Part shown: piece by piece, positions 18,148 to 28,000 of the stretch
Position numbering within the stretch: position 1 is the stretch's first letter
Layout: each line of letters opens with the position of its first letter
Assembly: GCA_003427395.1 (NCBI GenBank)
Contig: BFEA01000621.1
Span: 399,737 to 428,495 of the forward strand
DNA: 28,759 bases
Reading direction: 5' to 3'
DNA from: Chara braunii
Lineage: Eukaryota > Streptophyta > Charophyceae > Charales > Characeae
Program-made: the position numbers and the translations under genes
The notes under the pieces: model-generated
What the model was told of the DNA's origin: nothing
Database searches by the model: none
Seen by the model: the letters and a program-made list of their open reading frames with translations, nothing else

Positions 18148-18553
18148 AGACTTTCGAAACACGCAAAAGGCAAAAATGTTGCGAGTGAATCTAGTCGTTT
18201 TTCTAGCAAAAAGTTCATTCTCTTTTTGCACGTTTCAAAAGCCTGTGTGGCGAGGCCCGTAGACGTGCCTCAATCGACGTCGACGGCGGCGGTGCACAAA
18301 ACAGGAAAAAAAGAAAAAGAAACGAAAAAACGGCCAACCCTGCGACCCTCAGACTTTCGAAACATGCAAAAGACAAAAATGTTGTGAGTGAATCTAGTCG
18401 TTTTCTGGCAAAAAGTTCATTCTCTTTTTGCACTTTTCGAAAGCCTGTGTGGCGAGGCCCGTGGACGTGCCTCAATAGACGTCGACGACGGCGGTGCACA
18501 AAACAGAAAAAAAAGAAAAAGAAAACGAAAAAACGGCCAACCCTGCGACCCTC
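18148..18553. repeat. 203-bp tandem duplication with internal inverted repeats
   Basis: Unit 1 (18148-18350) and unit 2 (18351-18553) both begin AGACTTTCGAAACAYGCAAA and end CCAACCCTGCGACCCTC, with about 93% identity by eye. Within each unit the beginning can pair with a segment about 75-110 bp later (TTTGCAC, TTTCRAAAGCCT), giving a long hairpin. The stem of unit 1 extends through GGGCCTCGCCACACAG at 17715-17730 against CTGTGTGGCGAGGCCC at 18243-18258. Confidence 0.92.
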
Positions 18554-18820
18554 CGAGACCCCCATGCGAATAGTGTTTATTTTATGTATTTGATTTTTAA
18601 TTCAAATTTGGTAAAGAATTTGGATGTAGTGCCCAGGCAAATGTTGTTTAGTTTATTTTTCTACATAACATATGTTTTGTCGGAATTTTTTGAAAAACTT
18701 GGTTTGTTTTTTTTTTTTTTTTTTTTTTTTGGTCCGTGTTCGGCCCGATCGGCCGAACGCCTTCCGAAGGGGTCCCGTACGTTCGGGCGTTAGGGTTAGG
18801 GCGTTCGGCCCGTCCCGAAC

Positions 18821-18841
18821 TCTGGCAACCCTGCTTAGTAC
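18821..18841 (-). repeat. hAT-like element: right TIR and TSD
   Basis: TCTGGCAACCCTG (18821-18833) is the inverted counterpart of the left end with two mismatches. CTTAGTAC follows at 18834-18841, identical to the left duplication. Confidence 0.9.
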
Positions 18842-18982
18842 AACACACACTTCTCCCGCCCCCTTCTCTAAAGGTTTTCTATACCACCTCGACATAAAAC
18901 CACCCTCACACTTCTCCTCCTCCTCTCACCAATCGTTCTATAGTTCTCCTACTTCCTTGAAGTTACCTCCGCTCTGTCCCAG

Positions 18983-19981
18983 ATGGAAGTCACCTCCGAC
19001 TCCGGAGATGGAAATGCACAGTCCGTGATTCCAACAGGTTTGCAACCCTTACCTGATGAGGAGCTGACCCGCCTCGCCAGTATGGTCGGGGAATGGTACC
19101 TGAACCAAACATCTCAGGATGTCTCTGAATACGTCGAAGCAACAGTCAACGAAGAGGAAAGTTGTTTAGAGATCCGCCCGAAAGAATGCATCCGGAAAGT
19201 GGAAGAAGACTTCCTGAAGCAACACGCGGTCGCTATCCTTTTTCAGGGGGAGGCAAAGAACCTGCCAAATGATAAGAAACTGGATTTGATCCGATCAATC
19301 GAAGATGCCCTGCTACCTTAAGATAAGCTGATGTCGCACAGAGGTCTTACTCACTTTGAGAGTAAGATGCAACTCACTTACATTCCCAAGTTAACCGTGA
19401 TGTCTGAATGGATGTTGCAAAAAGGCATGGAAAGGTTCATTGAAAGGGGGAAGACCTACAAAATCCTCTTTAGGGCCTGGATGCCTAAAGCAGAATGGTT
19501 ATTACACAGGGAGGAAGAAAAAAAAAAGGAATATTGGGTAATGGCCGTGCGGTTTCCCATCGATGCCTCCATGTACATCCGAACATGCATCGAGTTGGCC
19601 ATGGGGAAAGTCATAAAGGATTATGATATAGTGAATGACCCCATTGATCCTAACTTGGGTAATATTAAGTACGGGCTGCACCCAAGTGCCGAGCAGAAAT
19701 ACGTTCGCACTCTGAAGGTGTTCACCGGAAACGAATTTTTAATAGGTGACCTTGTGAACAGTAAAACCGAATGGTGCAAGGGCTGTAAGAGATACCTCAG
19801 AGTGGAAGGAGACTGCCTTTGTGAGGAAAGTACCAAAAGTGCAGTCTCCTCTCAGGGCACAACGGGGCTTGGGGAAAACCTGTCTCCCAGTCCTTCCCCC
19901 AGGGAACAATCGATCAGGAATGATCAAAACCGGTCAACCCCCTCGGCCAGACGATCCTCTTCGGCACAATACTCCGTGTGA
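18983..19981 (+). pseudogene. LINE-2 ORF1, DUF4283-like with Cys cluster, one stop
   Basis: The frame starts at a true ATG (18983) and runs 332 codons to TGA at 19979, with one TAA at 19319-19321. The frame continues across it, so a single substitution or small change broke the protein. The N-terminus is acidic. From about residue 155 the text KILFRAWMP, then EYWVMAVRFPIDASM and IELAMGKVIKDYD, follows the DUF4283 pattern of plant LINE ORF1 proteins. It is followed by a Cys cluster WCKGCKRY with CLC (Cys near residues 265, 268, 278 and 280), a degenerate zinc knuckle. The C-terminus is Ser/Arg-rich. The protein would bind element RNA. No ORF2 follows: the gypsy element begins about 160 bp downstream. 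It is unlike LINE-1 ORF1, so two LINE families are present. Confidence 0.75.
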
Positions 19982-20008
19982 CGGACCTGCTGGGATGGCG
20001 GTCCGTCA
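19979..20008 (+). repeat. Hairpin at the LINE-2 ORF1 stop codon
   Basis: TGACGGACC (19979-19987) pairs perfectly with GGTCCGTCA (20000-20008), with a 12-nt loop. The TGA of ORF1 is the first three bases of the stem. Confidence 0.8.
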
Positions 20009-20141
20009 GGATCAAGACGAAGGGATGAGGATGGGGGAGATGGAGATGGAACTGGAAGGGACAGCGCAGCTCCAACGCAGACTCAACACGCACGTACTCC
20101 AATCTGTGCAAATGAAGAATGAGTCACAAAACAGACTATAG

Positions 20142-21295
20142 TTGGGGTATACCCTCAGCGGACTGACTGGATTGGACTAGACTGGCCTGGTACCGACAGT
20201 GGTACCGGGCAGGACTGGTCTGGACTGAATAACCACACGGCCTGTGGGATCAGGCCACGGCCTGGTCCCACAGGCTGAACAGGGAAAATGGCCAGATAGG
20301 CCCTGGCTGTAGGCCAGGGCAGATAGAGGCCCGCTGCACGATCCTCAGACCTGTAGTGGATCGCAAGAGCCATAAACATGCTATCCGCTAAAGCAGCAGA
20401 ACTCTGCAACAAAGAAAGCTGAGAAATCTAGGATGCGGAGCAAGCTCCATGCGGAGTCCATGCGATGCAGCCTAAGCTACATAATGTCATACAGAAAAGC
20501 AAATGTTTGATATCCACATCCTTACTAATAACAGAAAATGAAATGTAGCGTGGTACAATCCTAGAGTCCTAGCGGCAACTGCCTCAGTACTGAAAGGAGA
20601 AGAGAGCAATATGTCACAAGGTCATGTCGTGTCGCTAAACCACTAAGAGTGGAATGGTCTCAGAGGGGGGTGAATGCAGTCTAAGAATCGAAACTCCTAA
20701 GGGCAGTCACACAAAAAAGTGGGATAGGTCATCAGGCTCGAGGTAGGGGAATGGTAGCGAATAAAACCAATGACCCTAACAGATAGACCATCAAGGGGGG
20801 TAATGCTCGACAAGGGTGACACCATGCAGGGTCGACCATGAAAAGAGGGAGCCTGGAATAAGGAGATATGCCTAACTGAAGGCATGCAATGGTCGGCGCT
20901 AGGGTGATGAGGCCAATGGGTGAGGGAAACATGCACACAACTCACCGACTGAAAGAGGGAGCTAGATCTGGGAGCAAGGAAACCAAGATAACGCTACGGT
21001 CCCAATGCCTATGCGATACCAAGGGAGAGCCCAACTCAAAGAGACCCAACTAAGTGAGAATCATCATGCGACAGAGGCAAGGAAGTATACAGGGTAGGGT
21101 GGTGACGTGTAGTCACGTCCAAAGTAGTTGAAGCCGATAAGGTAGCTGAAGTCGTCGAAGTGGTCGATGACGTCGATGAAGTAGCAGTCGAGTCGATGTC
21201 GAAGCAGAGCCGCAAAACGGTGACATCCAGAAGAAGAGCTGATGATGGAGTACTTGATGGTGTGAGTCAGTGGGGAAAGATGGAGGATAAGAGTG
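20142..21295 (-). other. 3' non-coding part of the gypsy element, possible LTR
   Basis: No coding sequence is seen between the end of the chromodomain frame (21296) and LINE-2. On the minus strand this should hold the 3' untranslated region and 3' LTR. A change of texture at about 20143 (GTTGGGGTATACCC, containing the palindrome GGGTATACCC at 20145-20154) may be the outer LTR edge. No clear polypurine tract was found, and no matching copy is visible at 27869-28759, so LTR limits are not established. Confidence 0.4.
20241..20320. repeat. 34-bp near-perfect palindrome plus second hairpin
   Basis: CCTGTGGGAT at 20241 to GGTCCCACAGG ending at 20274 forms a 34-bp palindrome with only the G/T-type mismatches near positions 10 and 25. 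A second hairpin, GCCCTGGC, TGTAG, GCCAGGGC, lies at 20300-20320. Both lie in the presumed 3' LTR or UTR of the gypsy element. Confidence 0.85.
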
Positions 21296-21778
21296 TCAGT
21301 CATCGTAACATGAAGGGCGACGATGAGTGCGATGTGGACGCTCGGAGACAACTGTCTGCGGCTGAGGAACGACCTTAGAGAGAGCGGACTCGTCCTCAGC
21401 AATCTCTTCAGCCGGAGGAGGAGGAAGAGGGTCAGTCGGCTGAGCAGATGAAGATATCTCAGCACGACGATCACGATAATATGTACGCACCAACATCTTG
21501 GTGTGCTGCAAGTGCTTGAGGGGCTCCCAAGTAGCCTCCTCATCATGGTAGCCCTTCCAACGCACAAGGTACTCGATGCGTGGAGGGGTATCGTCGGTAA
21601 CTCGATGTGATACGATGTCGGAAACAACGAACTCCTCGTGACCGTCCGCTATGATAGGTGGAGGGCGCTCATAAGGGTGTCCGACGAAGCGCTCGGACGG
21701 TCTGCGATAAGGACGCAGCAAGGAGACGTGGTAAACATCGTGTACGCGAGTCTGTCGAAGGTAATCAGGTAGCTTCAC
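21296..21778 (-). pseudogene. Integrase C-terminus with chromodomain
   Basis: The true frame enters from about 21880 with RFFGPCRI, a variant of the GPY/F module, and continues through VYHVSLLRPY. It then carries a chromodomain at residues 49-103 of this segment: EEFVVSDI, YLVRWKGYHD and ATWEPLKHL. Phe 50, Trp 74 and Tyr 77 match the aromatic cage that binds methyl-lysine on histone H3 in canonical chromodomains. Presence of the cage suggests targeting to heterochromatin. The end is a Pro/Glu-rich tail and a normal stop. It belongs to the same pol protein as the integrase core, not a separate gene. Confidence 0.9.
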
Positions 21779-22710
21779 ACGGAAGCTGACCAGACTAGCG
21801 ACAATATTAGAACCGACGGCCTGAAGGATGCGGCATGGACCGAAGAAACGACGCCTGAACTTGCGAGCATATCTGCTTCGAGCTGTAAGTGGCGCGCGCC
21901 GACGAACACATCATCACCGACTTTGAATGGATGATCCATTCGTGATCGGTTTGCTCGTGCGACCATGTGAGTCTGGGAGTCGGCTAGACTCTCGTGTGCG
22001 CGCTTCATAATCGCCACCATGTGGGTGATCCAGTTGTCAAGCGCAGGGCAACGAGTGTTTGGGCGCAACCGCGATGGTCGTAGGAAATCCGCGGGTACGC
22101 GAGGGTGGTAGTCGAGGTCGCAATAGAATGGCGACGTCCCCGTGGCTGGCGAAACAGCATGGTTGTACACAATCTCCGTGTGGGCTAAGTGTAAGTCCCA
22201 CTGTTGGTCATCCCTAACAAACTTTCGGAGGATATTACTGAGAGTTTTATTGGTGACCTCAGTCTGACCATCCGTCTGAGGGTGGTAAGACGATGAGAAG
22301 CGGAGCTGGGATCCGTACACCTCGTGTAGGCATCACCAGAATGTGCTGGTAAAGCGCGGGTCACGGTCGGAGATGATGCTTTGAGGTAAGCCGTGATCTC
22401 TCACGACTCGGTCGAAGACGATGTCGGCCACCTCACGAGCGCTAATGCGATAGCGGCATGAGACAAAACGTGCACGCTTCGTGAAGCGATCGACGACGAC
22501 CAAGAGAGCATCATGACCGCGCTTAGTGGGTGGGCGGAGGGGACCAATGAAATCCATCGAGATGGACTGCCAACGACCCTCGGGTATGGGTAAGGGCTGA
22601 AGTAACCCATACGGAAGCTGGTTCGCACTGTTCACCTCCTGGCAAGTAGGACACTCCTGGATGTAGGCTTTGACNAAGTCCTTGGACTTCGGCCAGACGT
22701 ATAGCGGCAA
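21775..22710 (-). pseudogene. pol: Gypsy integrase core, one TGA
   Basis: After the frameshift the integrase continues as WPKSKD, CPTC (residues 20-23, completing the HHCC zinc site), SISMDFIGPL (Asp 53), SIISDRDPRF (Asp 115), then TGA at 22333-22335. Same-frame reading resumes through SSYHPQTDGQTE, whose Glu lies 35 residues after Asp 115, a perfect DX35E. The TGA occupies a position where homologues usually have Arg or Lys, consistent with CGA to TGA. Downstream are LSNILRKFV and KVGDDVFV. The frame slips again near 21880. The enzyme would insert the DNA copy into the host chromosome. Confidence 0.9.
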
Positions 22711-24488
22711 ACACGAGCCAACGTCTTGTGGAAGCCCATATGACCGGCAGCTGCCTGGTCATGGAACTCTGCTACAGCCTGGACGCGGAGCTGTCCGGTG
22801 GAGGGAACGCAGATACGTGGTTCTAGCTGACCAGATCTGCTATGCCAGTACACGAGACCGTTCTCACCGAGGGAGTATGAGGGAACGGTCTTACCACTCC
22901 GCAGGGTCGCGTGGATGACGCGATAATCCGGGCAGTGACGGTACTGGGTGCGATATGCATCGATCGCCGATTGATCAACAGTGGTGATGGAGATGACAGC
23001 AAGATGGATGGGTTCCTGATTGTGATCAGGACGGCGGGACAAGGCATCGGCGACGCGGTTCGTTTCACCCTTGATGGGCTGAGTGGTGAAAATGAACTCG
23101 GATAAGTCACGCCACCAACGTGCCTGTCGAGGGGAGAGCTTGGGCTTCGTGAGGAAGGCCTGGACAACTGAGTTGTCCGTGCGCACCGTGAAGGGCGCCC
23201 CGTGCAGATAATGACGCCAATGTCGGGTAGCATAAACTACTGCGAGAACCTCACGTTCATTGGCAGTGTAGTTTATCTCGGCAGGAAGTAGTTGACGGGA
23301 GTAGAAGGCGATCAGGCAATCCCCAGGACGAGCCTCGACAGTCCCATCCTCCGCGATGGTCGGGAAGTAAGTAATGGGAGGACTGTCAGTGGAGGGAAGT
23401 GGTGATAGGATAGGCATCAGTCGAGAAGCAGTGTCAGCAGGAGGGGGATGGAAGGGAGAAACATGTTGATAAGGTGAATCAGGGGGAGAGGGAAACACCT
23501 GGGAAAGTACAGCTCCTACTGCAAAATCTGACGCATCGGTGGTGATGATGAAGGGGCGATCAAAATCAGGGAGACGAAGAACCGGCGCACAAGTCACCGC
23601 CTTCTTAAGGGCGCGGAAGGTGTCCTCGCAGAGGGGTGTCCTAAACCACGACGGGTTCTTCCAGAGGAGGATGGAGGTAAGGACGTAGGAATACCTAGCG
23701 TATCCCTGGATGAAATTACTATAGTAGCTGGTGAGGCCTAGGAAACTGCGAAGCTGCTTGGCAGATGTGGGGACGGGCCACTCTGCAATAGCAGTGATCT
23801 TCGCGTCGTCCATGTGGAGACCCTGGTCAGACACATGGTGTCCTAGGACGTCCACTTTGCGCTGGGCAAAGCGGCACTTACTGAGCTTGACATAGAAGCC
23901 ATGCTTGCGTAAGCGCTGTAGGACATCGCAGAGGTGTCTGATATGGTCTTCTAAGGTACGACTGTAGACCAAGATGTCGTCCAGGTATACGAGAACGTAT
24001 TCCTCAAGGATGTCCCTCAAGATATCGTTCATCGTCGTCTGGAAGGTGGCGGGTGTATTGGTGAGGCCGAATGGCATCACCGTGAACTCGTAATGGCCGA
24101 AACGCGACCGGAAGGCAGTCTTCGGCTGGTCCTTTGCGGCAACGCGGATCTGGTGGTAACCACTACGAAGATCGATCTTCGTGAAGAAGCGGTTGCCTGC
24201 CAGACGGTCAAACAGCTCATCCGCGCGCGGCATGGGATAGTTGTTCTTAACCGTGTAACGGTTAAGGCCGCGATAGTCGATGCAAAGGCGGAGAGTTCCG
24301 TCCGCTTTGCGAGCAAAGAGGACAGGTGCACCCCAAGGGGAGTTACTCGGTTTAATGAAACCCAGTCGAAGGAGCTCCTCAAGCTGACACTTCAGTTCCG
24401 TCGCCTCTGGGATCGAGAGTCGGTGCGGTGCCTGATGGTGAACACAATAGTCGGGCACGAGCTGGATAGAATGCTCAACACCGCGCAT
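22632..24488 (-). pseudogene. pol: Gypsy reverse transcriptase-RNase H and integrase start
   Basis: A 618-codon frame, open upstream to about 24556 with REYRDVFP. Reverse transcriptase boxes in order: SPWGAPVLFARK (50-60), KIDLRSGYHQIR (104-115), MPFGLTNTPATFQ (138-150), and YLDD (168-171, catalytic). RNase H: TTDAS (Asp 318), REVLAVVYA, RTDNS (Asp 438) and VADALSRR. Between VLSQ (330) and IAFYSRQL (393-400) lies a 59-residue Pro/Ser-rich insertion not usual in this domain. The integrase zinc-binding start has EFHDQAAAGHMG (His 576, 583). The frame is lost after RVCRYTS near 22705 and ends in shifted text. One N at 22675. It would copy element RNA into DNA. Confidence 0.93.
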
Positions 24489-24544
24489 CGAAGGAATCCC
24501 GCTGTATGAGAAATACGGGGGAAAGACGTCACGGTACTCTCGAA

Positions 24545-25690
24545 TCAGGCCGTGAACCGTGTGAGTTCCTCAGCGTCTGCGTCGGCACGAGACGTATGTG
24601 TGGACTCGACAGTCGACGGCGCAGGGGCCTGGGACGTGGAGGGGGTATCCGCAGGCTGACGGGTGGACGTAGAGATGGGAGCCACGAAGATGGAGGAAGG
24701 GTCAGGGGGGTCGGGCTCCAGAGAGATGAGCTCAACCTCGGGACAAAGTGGATCATAGCGAAGAAGATCCATGACGTTCACTGAGTAGAACGTGATGTCC
24801 TCCTGTTGTATGAAGTGAGCAAACTGACGATGGGAAGTGAAGGCGATGTCGGGGTGAGACCCTGAGGGACGAGGGTCCCAGGGAGGTAGGTTAGGAGGAG
24901 TGTCGCCCGTGGTTCCAATGAAGGGGACGCAATGGGTTTGACCACACTTCGTTTTGAGAACGAGTGTCTCGGTCGCCCATTCGGCCTCTGTGCTACGGAA
25001 CCGGCGAGACCAGGGAGTGCCAAGGATAAAGTCGTACCCAGCCTCCAGCACATCGAAGTATGCGGAGGAATGGTAGCGCCGAGGCGCCTGCGTACTATCC
25101 GGTGGCTGGAGGGTGAGGGAGAAATGGAGGTCTGGGGTCGTTTAATCGAAGAAGCACTGTGTCTTGTTATCTCCGAGGGTAACGGAGATAGGAGAGAGGG
25201 ACCCAGACGTAGCCAGACGAGCTTCCTCAACCACTCGAGGGTGAATGAAATCTCCCTGCGAGCCAGAGTCCCATAAAGCGCGGTACACCCTCGTAGATGT
25301 CCCTAGGCGAATAGGGATAATGGGTAGGGTGCGATCAGGGTCAGAAAGCAGAGCGAGAAGACGACGCAGGACGTTGACGTGTCTCGTGAGTCGCTCCTGA
25401 CGAGCCTGCAGAATGCTCAAGTCCAGGAGAGATGACACAATGTCATCGCGAGTCGCCAGCTGAGCGCTACAACGGGCTGTGCGAATGGCGCGACGCATCG
25501 GAAGTCTCGGGGGAAAAGCGCTAGATGTGGCGGTCTGCTGGGAGGCAGACGGTACCTCGACAGACGACGGGGTAGAGAGAACTGTGTCTGTCGTGTCCTG
25601 AGGGTCCTCAGTTGGGGTAGCCAAAGGGGCAAACCGCGACTCGGTGGTCGGGAAGCCGGCTACGTGCGAGGCCTCAGGGGCACACTGCAC
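24545..25690 (-). pseudogene. pol: Gypsy aspartic protease and linker, one TAA
   Basis: There is no ATG at 25690 (the frame passes GTG), as expected for a downstream part of gag-pol. The hallmark ALWDSGSQGDFI (Asp near residue 141) is the retropepsin active site, and the frame reaches TAA at 25142-25144. It continues in the same frame beyond it, through YHSSAYFDVLEAGYDFILGT, the conserved box before the reverse transcriptase linker. A Pro/Ser/Thr-rich linker follows and the frame ends at 24545. The reverse transcriptase frame is shifted by one base and open from about 24556. The protease would cut gag-pol into mature proteins. Confidence 0.8.
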
Positions 25691-25695
25691 CGTGG

Positions 25696-27868
25696 CTAGG
25701 TGGATGGGGCTGGCCGGGCGGGGCCGGGGGAGGACTGAGATCGACGCTGACGAGAGATATCAGCGTAGTGCCGATCGAGGGCGGTATGGTATGGACACCG
25801 TGGGGAGGTGTGCCCATCCAGGCGGCAACGAAGGCAGCCGCGACGGGCCTCGAGGGCGGCACACTCCTCAGGAGATAGAGCTCCGCGAGGAGGGATGAAA
25901 CCCTGCGGGAGGTCTATCTGGGGAACGGTGGGTGTGCGGGTGCCAACCTGTGCCACCCGACTGTGCGCACGACCCATGGCATACATGGCCATCTGCAGGC
26001 AGTCGGCCACCGGGACAGTGTCGTCATCCAAGTGATACCGGATGACGTCCCGAAGCTCGATGTCCTCGGGGGCGTCCCCAACGGTAGGGTCGAGCTCGGC
26101 TGAGGCATCCTCTCCGTACTCGAGAGAACTGTAGTGCCGAGAGAATGGCGCTCCAGGTCGAGTCGGGCGACGAAAACGACCAGCAAACGAGGAGCGGCCT
26201 CTGGTGGTACCACGAGACTGGGAGGTGGCGGCTGGCCGTGAGGAGGATGGGGCGACAGAGAAGCGACTACACATCCTCTGGTACTGACGCGCAGCCTCGT
26301 ATGCCTGCTCCGTGGAAGAGAATGATCGCCTCCATAGCTCTAGGCGGTAGTTAGTCGGCAGGCTGACAATGAATTGGTCGGTGAGTGTGACCTCCGCTAG
26401 GAACGTCTCGTCACAGACAAGGCGAGCGTCCTGAAACACCAATGTGATGCTCGAGGTCGGCCGGTACAGAGGACCTGGACCATCTGGTCTGGGTGACGCG
26501 GTCTAAGGCGTCGGTGGCGTCATGACGAGCGCCGAAGCGGTCCTGAAGGAAGGCCGCGGCAAGAGTGGGGACCTCACCCACGCGGAGGCGCTGGGTATAA
26601 TGATCCTCCCACAGAGTGGAAGGGCTACCTCGCAATTTGGTTGCGAGGACATCGCACCACAACTGACGGGTGGTCCTCATAGAGAGTGTGTGCGTTGCTA
26701 TCTGCAACCAGCGAGAGACACGGGATGTGCCATCATACTCAGGAATGTCCGTGGTGCGCACAGGAGGATGTCCACTGTGCTGATGGCGGGGGGAAAGAGC
26801 TCGAGGCGAGTGCACTGCGGCGGCGTAAGTCGCGGCCGCTGCAGGGGCAGAGGTGGGGGAAGGCTGTGGGCCGTGGCCTATAGCGGATGGACCAGCAGAC
26901 GAGGAGGCAACGACCGTGGGTAGTTGTCGCAGAATGGCTAGGTAAGAGGGAAGAGGCTGAGGAGTCGGTCGAGGGAAACGAGCCGGCATAATGGGGGTCG
27001 AGGAGGTGGTGGAGGAAGAAGAAGGGTGAGCAGCCTGTGAAGGGTGAGGCTGTCTCAGGGCCAGGATCTCCGCCTGAGCCTGCGCAATGATGGCCTGTAA
27101 AGTGGCCACTCGCTGGGTGCGCGGGGTCGGAGGTGGAGGAGGCGGAGCAGGTCTCCCAGTGGGAAGAGGAGTCCCAACCTGAGTGGTACCCTGCTGTGGG
27201 GGTAGGGGAACAGAGGCGGGAAGAAGAGGGCGGAGTCGTAATGCCGCGACCGATGCGGGAAGCTGGGAAGCAGCACCGGTGTGGGTCGATGAAACTGTTG
27301 GGCCAGATGGAGGTATCTGGACCGCAACACCTGCGGCAACAGTAAAGACGGTAGGGGCGGCGGGTGCCAAGGGAGGTGCCACAACAAACGGGGTGGTTTG
27401 AGCGGCAGCGACACTCACGACTGCTGAATGGGAGTGTTGGACCTGAGTCACAGGGGAGGAAAAACCACCACGTCCGTGTCGCCGGAGTCGTGGGGAACCG
27501 GCCGGTGAGCCGGCAGGGGATGGGGTGTGAGAGTGGAGGGGAGAGCGATGGGGAGAGCCCTTGAGGCGGTTGACGTCAAGGGCAAGCGCATTGATTTGCG
27601 CTTGCAATGGTCCAAGTGTACTAAGTTGCGCCTGAATTGTTACAAGGACGGCATGAAGGTCCATGGTGTCCGCATCAGCCTGATCATGAGCCGCTGACGA
27701 CGCGCTGACCTGGGGTGTGGACTGCGCCGCGGTGATCTCCTCCGATGAACTCCCTTCCATGGCCGGAAGGGGAATGGAGGTAGTCCTCAGAGGAGTGTGT
27801 GGGGAAAGGGACGCACCGGTAAGAGGAAGGGGACCGCGGGAGCGGGAGCGGAGTGAGTATGTGTGCAT
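25696..27868 (-). pseudogene. gag: Gypsy gag polyprotein with CCHC knuckle, one frameshift
   Basis: Starts at ATG 27868 and runs in one frame to 26411, then shifts by one base near 26445 and continues to 25696. The N-terminal ~330 residues are low-complexity Pro/Ser/Ala/Thr. The central part (TTDIPEYDGTSRVSRWLQIA onward) resembles the capsid helices of Ty3/gypsy gag, and the second segment continues it (TLTDQFIVSLP, LELWRR). The C-terminus carries a perfect CX2CX4HX4C knuckle, CLRCRLDGHTSPRC, followed by a Ser/Pro/Arg tail. Gag forms the particle that packages element RNA. The protease frame lies in the -1 frame relative to the gag end and is open across the gag stop (25696-25698), so natural frameshifting is possible, but no canonical slippery heptamer is apparent. 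Confidence 0.85.
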
Positions 27869-28000
27869 CGGCTCGCCTTGGATTTTGCGGGTCGCGCGTG
27901 AGACGAAGGCGCCGAACCGCTCGAGGGGGGAGGATCCGTCCGGGTCCAGGGTGCCCGACGGGAGGAGGCGGGAGAGTAGGAGGGAGGGGGGGGTAGGAGA

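Larger units (their letters stand above)
17118..18833. mobile_element. Non-autonomous hAT-like DNA transposon, 1716 bp
   Basis: The left end is CAGGGTTACCTGA; the right end in reverse complement is CAGGGTTGCCAGA. The element is flanked by identical 8-bp duplications CTTAGTAC. Ends beginning CAGGG and 8-bp duplications are hallmarks of the hAT superfamily. Both ends continue into ~90-bp GC-rich subterminal regions full of CGAACG words: CCGAACGTTCGG at 17131 and 17161 on the left, GTTCGGCC facing GGCCGAAC at 18738-18758 on the right. Such repeats often bind transposase. No transposase frame is present, so movement would need an enzyme from elsewhere. The interior holds a 203-bp tandem duplication with hairpins, two nested retroposons, and an imperfect repeat of AAAAATCGKCAAAGATGGKG at about 17293 and 17496. 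The element splits the leader of LINE-2. Confidence 0.88.

Noticed and set aside
21064-21627. Minus-strand ORF of 187 codons and shadow ORFs over the gypsy pol region
   Set aside because: It overlaps the chromodomain frame in another frame and gives low-complexity Leu/Ser text.
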